The notes under the pieces: model-generated
The model's input: only the letters and a program-made list of their open reading frames with translations
The model's database searches: none
What the model was told of the DNA's origin: nothing
Assembly (NCBI GenBank): GCA_003152015.1
Contig: PLZF01000049.1
Coordinates: forward strand, 1-56,771
Source: Acidimicrobiaceae bacterium
GTDB lineage: Bacteria > Actinomycetota > Acidimicrobiia > Acidimicrobiales > RAAP-2
DNA length: 56,771 nucleotides
Direction: 5' to 3'
Made by a program: the position numbers and the translations under genes
Shown here: positions 1 through 8,359 of the stretch, one piece after another
How positions within the stretch are numbered: the first letter of the stretch is position 1
How the letters are laid out: each line of letters opens with the position of its first letter

Positions 1-10
1 GACATCACAG

Positions 11-66
11 TGGCGGAGTGAGCGGGATTCGAACCTACGGTGCCTTGCGACACAACGGTGTTCGAG
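11..66 (-). repeat. Distal attachment-site copy (tRNA-Ser 3' half)
   Basis: This 56-bp segment matches 4853-4908 with four mismatches (positions 19, 23, 34 and 60). It starts at the complement of the tRNA CCA end and stops at the anticodon loop, after which the similarity ends abruptly. It cannot encode a complete tRNA. It is read as the second att site of the element. Confidence 0.8.
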
Positions 67-415
67 CTGGACTGGGCGCTTCGCACGGCGTCCTGGCTAA
101 TCCAAGATAGTGCCATCTACCAGGGAGTATATGGTCTAACTTTCGCAGCCCGTCTGACTGAATCCTCGCTGCCGGGAGTAAGCGGCATTGGGCTTCGTTG
201 AAGACTTGCCCGTCCGATTACAAGTGGGCGCCGGGCTGTAGCACCAGATCGCGTCCGGTGCTCCTTTGTCCCATTGCCGTAGGTAATATGGGTTACAACC
301 GCCGGCGAATGCGCAGCAGTGCGCCCACCCAGGACACACCGGGACGGTGTTGTTGGGTGGGATATTGGGTGTGAGCACGCCCTCGGGCCGTCGGATGCCG
401 CACTGCCCTCCCAGA
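67..415. other. No recognisable gene, inside the element
   Basis: About 350 bases between the att copy and the transposase remnant. Short minus-strand open frames occur, including a Cys-rich one at 136-444, but none has a recognisable domain or convincing start. I see no gene here. Confidence 0.5.
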
Positions 416-838
416 GGGCGGCCCACCAGCGTTGTCGGGTGCATTCGCCCGGAACCTGCTGGCCATGATCCCCAAAGGCCACCAGGCCATGGTGTCCGCC
501 GCCTTCAAGACCGTCTTCGCGTAGCTGTCCCCGAAAGAGATCCATGCCCAGTGGGATCAGATGGCAGGCATCCTGGAAGAGCGATTCGGAAAAGCCTCCA
601 CCCTGACGAGGGAGGCCAAGGAGGAGGTGCTCGCCTTCACCGCATTCCTCACCGAGCACTGGCGCCAGATCTGGTCGACCAACCCGATATTGGCTGAACA
701 TGGAGCTGAAGCGCCGGTCCATATCGGGCCATCATCAGTCCGATGCGTTCACGGCCGCATCGCTCACACGGAGACGAGCTGGAGTCTTCACTCGAACGTC
801 AAGACGATCAGCGTCGCGCCAATGGCAGGTTCTGACTC
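416..838 (+). pseudogene. IS256-family transposase remnant
   Basis: Pieces of the C-terminal third of an IS256/mutator transposase can be read in shifting frames. A QRCRVH segment at 423-442 is followed, after a 1-nt loss, by FARNLLAMIPKGHQ. An in-frame TAG at about 523-525 is followed by a segment ending EHWRQIWSTNP at about 690, where the family has its conserved W-S-x-NP motif. Another shift gives LNMELKRRS, the family's L-N-x-E-x-KRR motif. The catalytic N-terminal part is absent, and no terminal inverted repeat was found. It is a dead fragment just inside the distal att site. Confidence 0.75.
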
Positions 839-880
839 ACGCTCCTAACCGAGGTGGATGACGTGGCCACGTCCTCGGAA

Positions 881-2644
881 CTATCTAAGGACGCGTTTGC
901 ATTCGTCGAGGCTGGTCTCTCCCAACCGAACCTTTGCGAAGGCATCCTGCAGCAGCGTTTGCATCCCGCCGGCCGTTGCAGCCAGGGCGATCACATGAGC
1001 TGGAGCGCGTCCCAACACAAGCGTCTTGAGCTCGTCGTTCATTACCAGCACTTCGTGGACGGCCAGTCGTCCCTGGTAGCCGCTCCGCCCACACTGCGCG
1101 CATCCGTTGGCCCGGTAGAGCGAAACATCCGACGAGGGGTCGTCAATCAGCGACATCGTAGTGAGTTCCAACAGCTCCTCGGGACTCGCAGGCTCGGCGG
1201 TCTTGCATCGGTCGCACAGGCGTCGAAGCAGCCGCTGGGCCACCACACATTCCAACGAAGACGTGACCAAATACGGCTCAAGCCTCATGTCAATCAACCG
1301 GGTGGTACTCGATGCCGCATCATTGGCGTGGAGTGTCGACAACACGAGGTGACCGGTCAACGCTGACTCGGCTGCGATCCGCGCCGTTTCGAGATCCCGG
1401 ATCTCCCCGATCAGGATGATATCGGGGTCTGACCTGAGGGATGCTCGCAAGCCGGATGCGAACGTGTATCCGACCTTCGCGTTCACCTGTGTCTGCTTGA
1501 TGCCGGCGACACGGTATTCGATCGGATCCTCAACCGTGATGGTATTGCGGCTCGGCACATTCAATTCATTCACGGTCGCATAGAGCGTGGTCGTCTTTCC
1601 AGAACCGGTCGGGCCGGTGACCAAAACCATTCCCCACGCCCTTCGAAACGACTTCTCATACCGGCTGAAGGCATCAGGCATGAAGCCGAGTCTGGCGATG
1701 TCGAGCAGGCCCTGGTCCTTTTGGAGCAACCGCAGAACCAATGCTTCCCCGTAGATCGTCGGGAGACTGGCTGCCCTGATGTCCACGGAGAGTCCGTGAG
1801 CGACCATGGAGACGCGCCCGTCCTGAGGACGTCGGTGATCCGCGATGTCCATTCCCGTCATGATCTTGACTCGGCTGATAATGCCGGCTCGAAGGGACGA
1901 CGGAGCGTTCGTCACATCGTGAAGGATCCCATCGACCCGGAACCGGACCCGAAGGCCCTCTTTGGTGGGCTCAAGATGGAGATCTGAGGCGCGTTCGTCC
2001 ACGGCCCGCCTGAGCAGCTGATTCACGAATGTGATGACAGGGCCCGCAGCTTGGGACAGATCCACATCGGGAGAGACATCGATATTCGAGATATCGCTGA
2101 TGTTCGAGATATCGCTCGATCGGGGCACATCGGCCTTCACCCCTGAAAGACCATCACTCTCCACGAGCAGGTCCATTTTTTGATAGCTCTTCTCGATTGC
2201 CTGCCGAAGTTGGTTTGGCGCAACAACCACCAAACGAACCGGCAGCGAAGCCATCATCCTGAGATCATCAACCGTCTGGATGTCCCGCGGGTCGGCGAGA
2301 GCGACCACGACGGCGTTGTTTTCGAATCCCACCGAAAGCACGCCTCGGGACCAGCAGAAAGCCTCCGGGATTTGGTTCAAAGCCGCAGGATCGGGTGGAT
2401 CTAGACCGAGATCTCGATACGGTAGATCGAACATCGTTGCCAATGCACCGGCAAGGTCGGCTTCGTACAGGACACCGTGAGCGACCAGGATCTCACCGAG
2501 GCGCTTCCCGGTCTGTCGCTGCTCCTCGAGTGCCCTTTCGACTTGTTCACTCGCCGCTAGGCCGGTCGCGATGAGATGCGCACCCAGAGGAGCGTGTTGA
2601 CCACCCGGGTAATACTCGTCACCTCGGTCGTTTGTCAGCGTCAC
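881..2644 (-). CDS. pilB: PilB/GspE-type secretion ATPase
   Basis: A hexameric AAA-like ATPase that drives type IV pilus extension or type II secretion from the cytoplasmic side. The 587-aa product is full length for the family. It has an N-terminal MshEN/T2SSE_N-like domain (about 20-165), a low-complexity DIS-rich linker (about 175-195), and an ATPase domain with Walker A GPTGSGKT (344-351), an Asp box around 371, Walker B ending GEIRD (about 417), a His box (432-442), and a late pair of CxxC motifs (CDRC, CAQC) as in PilB zinc-binding insertions. The start is GTG. No other pilus gene is nearby, and the gene lies within the tRNA-bounded element, so it is either cargo or a stranded member of a dispersed pilus set. 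Confidence 0.9.
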   Translation of the reverse strand: MTLTNDRGDEYYPGGQHAPLGAHLIATGLAASEQVERALEEQRQTGKRLGEILVAHGVLYEADLAGALATMFDLPYRDLGLDPPDPAALNQIPEAFCWSRGVLSVGFENNAVVVALADPRDIQTVDDLRMMASLPVRLVVVAPNQLRQAIEKSYQKMDLLVESDGLSGVKADVPRSSDISNISDISNIDVSPDVDLSQAAGPVITFVNQLLRRAVDERASDLHLEPTKEGLRVRFRVDGILHDVTNAPSSLRAGIISRVKIMTGMDIADHRRPQDGRVSMVAHGLSVDIRAASLPTIYGEALVLRLLQKDQGLLDIARLGFMPDAFSRYEKSFRRAWGMVLVTGPTGSGKTTTLYATVNELNVPSRNTITVEDPIEYRVAGIKQTQVNAKVGYTFASGLRASLRSDPDIILIGEIRDLETARIAAESALTGHLVLSTLHANDAASSTTRLIDMRLEPYLVTSSLECVVAQRLLRRLCDRCKTAEPASPEELLELTTMSLIDDPSSDVSLYRANGCAQCGRSGYQGRLAVHEVLVMNDELKTLVLGRAPAHVIALAATAGGMQTLLQDAFAKVRLGETSLDECKRVLR

Positions 2645-2662
2645 CCCGGTCGTTCGTCAGCG
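2619..2662. repeat. 22-bp tandem duplication at the pilB start
   Basis: Two adjacent 22-bp units, 2619-2640 and 2641-2662, differ at two positions. The duplication covers the beginning of the pilB reading frame. Since 22 is not a multiple of three, the upstream copy is out of frame and may have altered the native start or leader. Confidence 0.7.
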
Positions 2663-3391
2663 TTAAGGTCAACAGTCACTGAGCGTAGCTCGCTAGCCCA
2701 TCGCCCCGGCGGTGGGTCCACAAGCTCTCGAATGTCGGGTTCGCAAGTGGCCGCCCGACATGAATCGGGGCCGGGGACCACAAGGATATGTGTGGCGGCA
2801 TGTCAATTGCTCTTTGGATCCAGCACCTTCGTGGCATCCGCGCCAACGAGCTTCCCAGCGAAACCGATCTGAGGCGCTGAGCGCCGGTGTCCCACCGGGT
2901 GACGACAGGCTTGCCAATCGTGACGATGTCGATCGGCAGCGGTATGGCCAAGCCGGGCGAACGCGGACAGGCGCCAACTGGTCCCTGCCAACTCGTCAAC
3001 CGATGACTTGGTCCCTGGCGATGGGGGCTCGTCGCGATATGGCCAAGGACCCAACGGCCGTCAAGAGCGCGTTGCGAAGGCTTCACCATCCAGAGGAGTC
3101 GAGCGTCCTGGCCCTGTGACGCCACGCCAACCGGCCCCCACGGGCATCAGTGGTGGTAATGCCGGCCACGATGAGAAGACGTCGTGGCAACCCGTACTGA
3201 TGCTGATCCCAGGTCCTGATCGGTCGCCCAAGTGTGTCTACGCCCGACCACGGCCACGAGCGTCAGACGAGGATTTTGTGGAGGGCTTCCAACCAGTGAT
3301 CCTCGACACGGTTGACCGATGCGCTCAAGGCGATTCGGACCATGGGAGGGGTCCAGGGCGCACCGCCCTGGCGTAGAGCCAAGGAGCCACA
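2663..3391. other. Intergenic, apparently non-coding 0.73 kb
   Basis: Several open frames exist on both strands but none shows a recognisable domain, and they overlap each other with no clear winner. The region separates divergent pilB and the excisionase-like gene. It may hold decayed element genes that I cannot identify. Confidence 0.5.
3353..3371. promoter_or_regulatory. Perfect 7-bp hairpin upstream of xis
   Basis: An inverted repeat CCAGGGC-GCACC-GCCCTGG lies about 10 bases before the Shine-Dalgarno of the excisionase-like gene. It could be an operator, a leader hairpin or a terminator. There is no T tract. Confidence 0.4.
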
Positions 3392-3601
3392 GTGCCCGGT
3401 CAGCACAAGTACTCCGATCTGAAACCACTGCTCCGTGCCGAGGAGACAGCGATACTCCTGGGCGAGACCCGCTCAACTCTCTACAGGGCGATCAAGGACG
3501 GAAAGTTTCCGATCCCCGTGCATCGAATCGGTTCCCGCATCCGGATTCCTCGCCGGTCCATCGAGCGCTTCCTCGCCGGCGAGGTCTCCACCACCCGGTA
3601 G
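3392..3601 (+). CDS. Excisionase-like helix-turn-helix protein
   Basis: A 69-aa protein with the layout of the MerR/excisionase-type HTH family: a helix-turn-helix reading RAEETAILLGETRSTLYRAI, then the FPIPVHRIGSRIRIPRR wing segment. Such proteins bind att arms and favour excision, or act as small regulators. The start is GTG at 3392, supported by AAGGAG five bases upstream. The gene is convergent with the integrase and their 3' ends overlap by 129 bp (3473-3601), an unusual arrangement because xis and int are more often co-directional. Confidence 0.8.
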   Translation: MPGQHKYSDLKPLLRAEETAILLGETRSTLYRAIKDGKFPIPVHRIGSRIRIPRRSIERFLAGEVSTTR

Positions 3602-4756
3602 GAGCGATTGGCTCTCAGTGTTCGACAGATCGGGCAAAGCGAGCTTCCGCATGACTTCCGCGGCTTGGCGGTCGGTTGCCTCGAGGAAGTGCGCATAGGT
3701 GCGCAACGTGATCGCGGGGTTCTCGTGCCCCAGACGCTCGGCGATTGTCCGGACGTCGACCCCAGCTCCGGCAAGCGTGGTCGCGGAGAAATTCCGAAGG
3801 TGGTGGAAATTGACATGCTCCAAGTCGGCCCGCTTGCGGTGAGTCCGGAACGCGTCGGTGACCCGGTCCGGCTTCCAAGGCGTTCTCGAATCTCCCTCCT
3901 GAGACCAAATGTAGGCTTCGGAAGAGAGTTCGGAACCGATGTCCCGGGCTCGCTGTTCGGCTCTCTCGTGGTGGGTCGTCAGGACGGAGACCGTCGCAGC
4001 GTCGAGCGAGATTCGCCTCGCACGGTGGGTCTTGGGGTCTTTTACTTCCACACCACGGCTTGTGTCGGAGATCGATCGTCGGACCGTCACGGTCGCTTTG
4101 TCGACCTCGAGGTCCGACCAGCGCAGACCGCACAACTCGCCTCGGCGACATCCGGTGGTGGCGGCGACGAAGAGCATCGAGGCCATGTCGGGATCGACCT
4201 TCTCGACCGCGCTGATCAGACGGCTGATGCCCTCGGCATCGGGCGGGCCCACCTCCGGCGGCATCGCTCCCGGGGGAGTGGCGCGCTCTGCCGGAGAGCG
4301 GTCGATCCAATCCCATTTGACCGCCTGGCGCAGGGCCGTGGAGAGCGCCGCGTGGCAGTGGCGGACGTACACGGGGGAGAGGCCGGCTCCGAGCAGCGAT
4401 TGGTAGAGGTCATCGAGCTGGACCGGAGTCAATCGCCGAAGCTTGACCGTCCCGAGCGCCGGTTCGAGGCGCGCTCGGGCGAGAGACCGGTATCCGTCAA
4501 TCGTCTTTGGAGTGCGCCCGCGTGCCTCGAGGTGGTCGATCCAGCGGTCCAACAGTTCGCCGACCGTCTTGTCGGATCCGGCGTGACTGCCGTCTTGCGC
4601 CTCCGTGACCAATCTCGCCAGGGCCTTTGACGCTTGGCGACCGGAACCCCGGAAGGTTCTGCTGATCTGCCGGTGCTTCCCCGTGAGAGGGTCTCGTCCC
4701 GCCCGAACGCGTAGTTCCCAGACGCCTGGTTGTCGCTCGCGCATGGTTCCTGCCAT
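3473..4756 (-). CDS. int: Tyrosine recombinase / phage-type integrase
   Basis: Site-specific recombinase expected to integrate and excise the element at tRNA-Ser. The 427-aa protein has an N-terminal arm-binding segment (about 1-50), a SAM-like core-binding domain (about 63-155) and a catalytic domain. The active residues are visible: Arg in TGCRRGEL (about 204), HHLR (318-321), GH (343-344) and nucleophile Tyr in RTYAHF (354). The last 47 residues extend beyond the conserved fold and are encoded antisense to the xis gene, perhaps an extension after loss of an earlier stop. The start lies 97 bp from the tRNA 3' end, the usual int-attP arrangement. Confidence 0.92.
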   Translation of the reverse strand: MAGTMRERQPGVWELRVRAGRDPLTGKHRQISRTFRGSGRQASKALARLVTEAQDGSHAGSDKTVGELLDRWIDHLEARGRTPKTIDGYRSLARARLEPALGTVKLRRLTPVQLDDLYQSLLGAGLSPVYVRHCHAALSTALRQAVKWDWIDRSPAERATPPGAMPPEVGPPDAEGISRLISAVEKVDPDMASMLFVAATTGCRRGELCGLRWSDLEVDKATVTVRRSISDTSRGVEVKDPKTHRARRISLDAATVSVLTTHHERAEQRARDIGSELSSEAYIWSQEGDSRTPWKPDRVTDAFRTHRKRADLEHVNFHHLRNFSATTLAGAGVDVRTIAERLGHENPAITLRTYAHFLEATDRQAAEVMRKLALPDLSNTESQSLLPGGGDLAGEEALDGPARNPDAGTDSMHGDRKLSVLDRPVES

Positions 4757-4852
4757 TGCAGGAGCGTACCCGTTGGAAGGTTTGTGAGGGATTTATGCGG
4801 GATGGTCCCCGGTCCGAACCCGCAGGCCCGAACCGGAAAACCACTCCTGAAC

Positions 4853-4908
4853 TGGCGGAGGGAGTGGGATTCGAACCCACGGTGCCTTGCGACACAACGG
4901 TTTTCGAG
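4853..4908 (-). repeat. Proximal attachment site within tRNA-Ser
   Basis: The 56-bp partner of the repeat at 11-66, running from the CCA end to the anticodon loop. The element restores an intact tRNA at this end, next to the integrase. Confidence 0.8.
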
Positions 4909-4940
4909 ACCGTCCGATTCGGCCACTCTCGCATCCCTCC
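4853..4940 (-). tRNA. tRNA-Ser(CGA)
   Basis: An 88-nt tRNA with a 7-bp acceptor (GGAGGGA/TCCCTCC), discriminator G, encoded CCA, long variable arm and anticodon loop CTCGAAA, giving anticodon CGA. Its 3' half is the integration target of the adjacent element. It lies 10 bases after the tadA stop on the same strand. Confidence 0.95.
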
Positions 4941-4950
4941 GGACGAGAGG

Positions 4951-5427
4951 CTAGTCGCGGCGGCGGCCGAAGAACCCGGTCAAGAGAGCTGATGCCTGGT
5001 CGGCTCGCACACCGGCGGTGACGGCCACCTCATGATTCAGTCTCGGATCGGCACACAGGTTGTAGAGGGAACCGCACGCCCCGGCCTTGGGATCAGCCGC
5101 CCCGAACACCACCCGGCCCACCCGGGCGGCCACCAACCCTCCGGCGCACATCGGGCATGGCTCCAGGGTCACCACCAGGGTTACGTCCGTCAGCCGCCAC
5201 CTACCCAGTGCCGCGGCGGTGTCGGCGAGGACGAGTAGTTCGGCGTGGGCAGTCGGGTCGCCTTTCAGCTCGCGCTCATTGTGCCGAGCTGCGATTACCC
5301 GACCATCGACCAGAGTCACCGCACCCACCGGGACGTCGTTGTGAGCTTCGGCCATCTCCGCCTCGGCCAGAGCCATCCCCATGGCGGCGTCATCGTCGAG
5401 TCGCCCTGCCGGCGCGTTGATCCCCAT
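4951..5427 (-). CDS. tadA: tRNA-specific adenosine deaminase
   Basis: Deaminates A34 to inosine in tRNA-Arg(ACG), an essential decoding step. The 158-aa product has the cytidine-deaminase fold signature: HAE in PTAHAEL (zinc ligand and catalytic Glu) and PCPMC (two zinc-ligand cysteines). I chose the ATG at 5427, which lies one base after the encoded CCA of tRNA-Ser(GGA). No Shine-Dalgarno can exist there outside the tRNA, so after tRNA 3' processing the message would be essentially leaderless. A later ATG at 5382 (MGMALAE) is the alternative. The gene is sandwiched between two tRNA-Ser genes on the same strand, probably one transcript. Confidence 0.92.
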   Translation of the reverse strand: MGINAPAGRLDDDAAMGMALAEAEMAEAHNDVPVGAVTLVDGRVIAARHNERELKGDPTAHAELLVLADTAAALGRWRLTDVTLVVTLEPCPMCAGGLVAARVGRVVFGAADPKAGACGSLYNLCADPRLNHEVAVTAGVRADQASALLTGFFGRRRD

Positions 5428-5428
5428 G

Positions 5429-5516
5429 TGGCGGAGGCGGTGGGATTTGAACCCACGGTGAGTTTCCCCACACACGATTTCCAATCGTGCCGATTCGGCC
5501 GCTCTCGCACGCCTCC
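5429..5516 (-). tRNA. tRNA-Ser(GGA)
   Basis: An 88-nt class II tRNA: acceptor GGAGGCG/CGCCTCC, discriminator G, encoded CCA, long variable arm, anticodon loop TTGGAAA giving GGA. It is immediately upstream of tadA and probably co-transcribed with it. Confidence 0.95.
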
Positions 5517-5658
5517 GGTTGGAACGCCCCGCCAAGGATCGAGGTTCCCGAGGCGGAGGCGTGTACAGCCCCGACAGGCTACTCCGCCGCCCCGCCACCC
5601 CCCACCCCGGTTGACGGCGGCGGCGCCGTCCATGTCCATCGAGCACTACGCTGTCCCC

Positions 5659-5797
5659 GGTCCCGACGTTCTGTGCGGCGGCCGGGTCCTGCGCAACGGT
5701 CCCCTGTGAATCGAGTCAGGGTCGGAAGGCAGCAGCTCTCAGCGGGTCAGGCCGTGTGCCGTAGTCAACCTGGCCGCCGCACTGAACGTCGGGGCTT
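5659..5797 (+). ncRNA. ffs: Signal recognition particle RNA (4.5S type)
   Basis: RNA core of the signal recognition particle. The apical domain shows the hallmark GTCAGG...GGAAGGCAGCAGC at about 5715-5735. The ends form a helix of about 26 bp: CCCGACGTTC...GGCGGCC from 5662 pairs with GGCCGCCGCACTGAACGTCGGG ending near 5793. The position between tadA and dnaX is the common bacterial location of ffs. The exact ends are approximate. Confidence 0.88.
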
Positions 5798-5828
5798 GTC
5801 GGGCCCGTCGCCCGATAGGCTCCCCGAC

Positions 5829-7715
5829 GTGGCTGCCCTCCGAGACGACACTGGCGACGCAACCCCTGAAGACACCCCGTATCAGTCGCTATACCGGCGG
5901 TTCCGCCCCTCGACGTTCGCCGAGGTCAAAGGTCAGGATCATGTCGTCCTCGCCCTCCGGAATGCGGTCCGGGACGGTCGGGTGGCCCACGCCTACCTAT
6001 TCAGCGGGCCGCGGGGTACCGGGAAGACGTCCACTGCCCGTATTTTGGCCAAGGCGCTCAACTGCACCGATCTCCATGAAGGCGAACCGTGTGGTCAGTG
6101 CTCCTCGTGTACCGAGATCGCCAAAGGCACCTCCCTCGACGTCCACGAGCTCGATGCCGCCTCCAACAACGGGGTCGACGCCATGCGCGACCTGGTGTCA
6201 CGGGCCGCCCTCGGTACTCCGGGCCGCCAGAAGGTGTACATCGTCGACGAGGTCCACATGTTGTCGACCGCCGCATCCAACGCCTTGTTGAAGACGCTGG
6301 AGGAGCCGCCCGCCCATGTGATTTTCGTGTTGGCCACCACCGATCCGCAAAAAGTGCTTCCCACCATCCGTAGCCGAACCCAGCACTACGAATTCCGTCT
6401 GTTGGGGGCCGACACTCTCGGAGAGTTGCTCAAGCAAGTGCGACGGGATGCCCATCTCGAGGTACCCGACGAGGCGCTCGATGTGGCCGTCCGCCGGGGT
6501 CGCGGTTCGGCCCGGGACGCGCTCTCCGTGCTCGACCAGGCCGCTGCGTCCGACACCGTGGAGGATGACCTCCCCGAACTGGATGAAATTGTCGAAGCGT
6601 TGGCTGAACGCGATGCGGGTCGGGCCCTGGTGGCGGTGGCTCACCTCACCTCGGCCGGGTTCAGCCCCCAGCAGCTCACCGGAGACCTCATCGATGTGCT
6701 CCGCCAGGGCTTTTTGGCCATGGTCGCCCCCGAGGTGGTGGGGGTGGTCGTCACCGAACGTGAAACCATCGGGGAGGTGACCGAGCGTCTGGGTCTACCC
6801 GCCCTGGTGCGGGCGGTCGAGGTGCTGGGTCGGGCCCAAGCCGGCATGCGGGACGCCCTCGACCCTCGGGTGAGCCTCGAGGTGGCATTGGTTCGTCTCG
6901 CCCACCCCGAAGCCGACGAGTCGCCCGAAGCGATGTTGGTGCGGATCGAGCACCTCGAACGCCGACAGGGAGTCGCCAGTGCGCCCCTCGCCGCCCCGGT
7001 CACTCCCACCACCCCGGTCGGCGCCACCACCCCGGTCGGCGCCACCGACCTTCCCACCTCGGGAGCGACCTCGGCCCGTAAGACCTTGGGGGCTGTACGG
7101 CGGGAGTCCGCGCCGCCCATCCCCGCGCCGGCGTCTGCCCCGGCCGGCGTCCCCCAGGGTGCATCCGAGCCGATCCCCGAAGCACCGAACCCGCGTCTTG
7201 CCAACCAGCCGGCTCCGGCGGCGGCCGGACCTGTCTCGGCGGCAGGGTTTCCCACCCGCGACCAACTGGTCCAAGCCTGGGGCGATCACATCCTTGGGCG
7301 GTTACGGCCCAAGGCCAAAGCTCTCTTCCAAGCAGGGAGATTCGTCGGCGTGGAGAATGGCAAGGCGGTCTTCGGACTGCCCAACGAGATCCATTGCCGA
7401 CGGTGCGAGGACATTCGGGGGGATATCGAGCCGGCTCTCTCCGAGTACTTCGGGCAACCGGTGGTGCTGTCGCTGGTGGTCGAGAGCGTTGCTGTTGAAC
7501 GGGTGGATGACCCACCCCGGCCCGGGGCTGGGTCGCCCACCGGGCCCGACCGCTCCATCCCCTCAACCGACGCCACCCCGGCCACCCCCGACGACGAGGA
7601 CACCAGTGACCTGTCGAGCTTTGACGACGCCGAGCCGGCGAGCATCGTCACGGTGGACAACTCGGCGGAGGCCCGGGTGCTCGAGGCCTTTCCGGGTGCC
7701 GAGGAAATTCGGTAG
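5829..7715 (+). CDS. dnaX: DNA polymerase III subunit gamma/tau
   Basis: Clamp-loader ATPase of the replisome. The 628-aa protein opens with YQSLYRRFRPSTF, then Walker A GPRGTGKT (about 62), a zinc-binding cysteine cluster (C-x8-C-x2-C-x2-C around GEPCGQCSSC), a DEVH Walker B, and sensor motifs. A Pro/Ala-rich linker (about 380-480) precedes the tau-type C-terminal domain. The start is GTG at 5829; the open frame extends upstream through the SRP RNA, which cannot be coding. No slippery heptamer for gamma frameshifting was seen. The stop codon abuts the recR start. Confidence 0.93.
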   Translation: MAALRDDTGDATPEDTPYQSLYRRFRPSTFAEVKGQDHVVLALRNAVRDGRVAHAYLFSGPRGTGKTSTARILAKALNCTDLHEGEPCGQCSSCTEIAKGTSLDVHELDAASNNGVDAMRDLVSRAALGTPGRQKVYIVDEVHMLSTAASNALLKTLEEPPAHVIFVLATTDPQKVLPTIRSRTQHYEFRLLGADTLGELLKQVRRDAHLEVPDEALDVAVRRGRGSARDALSVLDQAAASDTVEDDLPELDEIVEALAERDAGRALVAVAHLTSAGFSPQQLTGDLIDVLRQGFLAMVAPEVVGVVVTERETIGEVTERLGLPALVRAVEVLGRAQAGMRDALDPRVSLEVALVRLAHPEADESPEAMLVRIEHLERRQGVASAPLAAPVTPTTPVGATTPVGATDLPTSGATSARKTLGAVRRESAPPIPAPASAPAGVPQGASEPIPEAPNPRLANQPAPAAAGPVSAAGFPTRDQLVQAWGDHILGRLRPKAKALFQAGRFVGVENGKAVFGLPNEIHCRRCEDIRGDIEPALSEYFGQPVVLSLVVESVAVERVDDPPRPGAGSPTGPDRSIPSTDATPATPDDEDTSDLSSFDDAEPASIVTVDNSAEARVLEAFPGAEEIR

Positions 7716-8321
7716 ATGGGCGTCTTCTCCGGACCACTGCAGTCACTGATCGACGAACTGGGGCGGCTTCCGGGTATCGGGCCCAAGTCGGCACAACGGA
7801 TCACCTTCCACTTGCTCAAGGTGGCGCCGGAAGACGCTCTCCGGCTGGCTCAGTCGATCATCGCCGTCAAAGAGCGCATCACGCTCTGCACCCGATGTTT
7901 CAATGTCGCCGAGGGAGGCCTCTGCGCCATTTGCCTCGATGATCGCCGCGACTCCACCTCGGTATGCGTGGTGGAGGACCCCCGCGACATTGTCGCCGTC
8001 GAAAAGACCGGTGAGTTCGCGGGGCGCTACCACGTACTGCAAGGCGCCCTGAATCCCATCGAGGGAATCGGCCCGGATCAGTTGAGGGTGCGTGAGCTCC
8101 TGGCCAGGCTCGAGGAAGAGGGGATCGCCGAGGTCATCTTGTGCACCAACCCCAACCTCGAGGGAGAGGCGACGGCAATGTATCTGGCCCGCCTACTCAA
8201 GCCCATCGGTCTCGTCGTCACCCGCATCGCCAGTGGGCTGCCGGTCGGAGGGGATCTCGAGTATGCGGATGAGTTGACGCTCGGGCGGGCGTTGGAGGGC
8301 CGTCGGGTCGTCGAGGCATAG
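7716..8321 (+). CDS. recR: Recombination mediator RecR
   Basis: RecFOR-pathway protein that helps load RecA on gapped DNA. The 201-aa product has a helix-hairpin-helix ([12 protein letters not shown], 18-29), a C4 zinc finger (C58, C61, C70, C73) and a Toprim domain with the VVEDPRD segment. The ATG follows the dnaX stop with no gap, so translation is coupled. The small ybaB/ebfC gene that often separates dnaX and recR is absent. Confidence 0.95.
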   Translation: MGVFSGPLQSLIDELGRLPGIGPKSAQRITFHLLKVAPEDALRLAQSIIAVKERITLCTRCFNVAEGGLCAICLDDRRDSTSVCVVEDPRDIVAVEKTGEFAGRYHVLQGALNPIEGIGPDQLRVRELLARLEEEGIAEVILCTNPNLEGEATAMYLARLLKPIGLVVTRIASGLPVGGDLEYADELTLGRALEGRRVVEA

Positions 8322-8359
8322 CACTGGCTTCGACGGGGTGGTTCGGGCACCATGAGGCA

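Larger units (their letters stand above)
11..4908. mobile_element. Putative tRNA-Ser-integrated element
   Basis: The interval is bounded by a 56-bp direct repeat, 11-66 and 4853-4908, that equals the tRNA-Ser(CGA) 3' half from anticodon loop to encoded CCA. A tyrosine integrase starts 97 bp inside the intact tRNA end and an excisionase-like gene lies next to it. This is the classic layout of an element integrated by site-specific recombination into a tRNA gene. The content is small: a decayed IS256-type transposase, one PilB/GspE ATPase, xis and int. No replication, conjugation or phage structural gene is visible, so it is probably a remnant or a satellite. The boundaries are inferred from the repeat. 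Confidence 0.75.

Noticed and set aside
136-444. Cys-rich 102-aa minus-strand open frame
   Set aside because: No signal peptide, no ribosome-binding site and overlap with the transposase remnant; composition looks like chance.
5487-5828. Upstream extension of the dnaX frame
   Set aside because: It would translate through the SRP RNA; the conserved start lies at GTG 5829.
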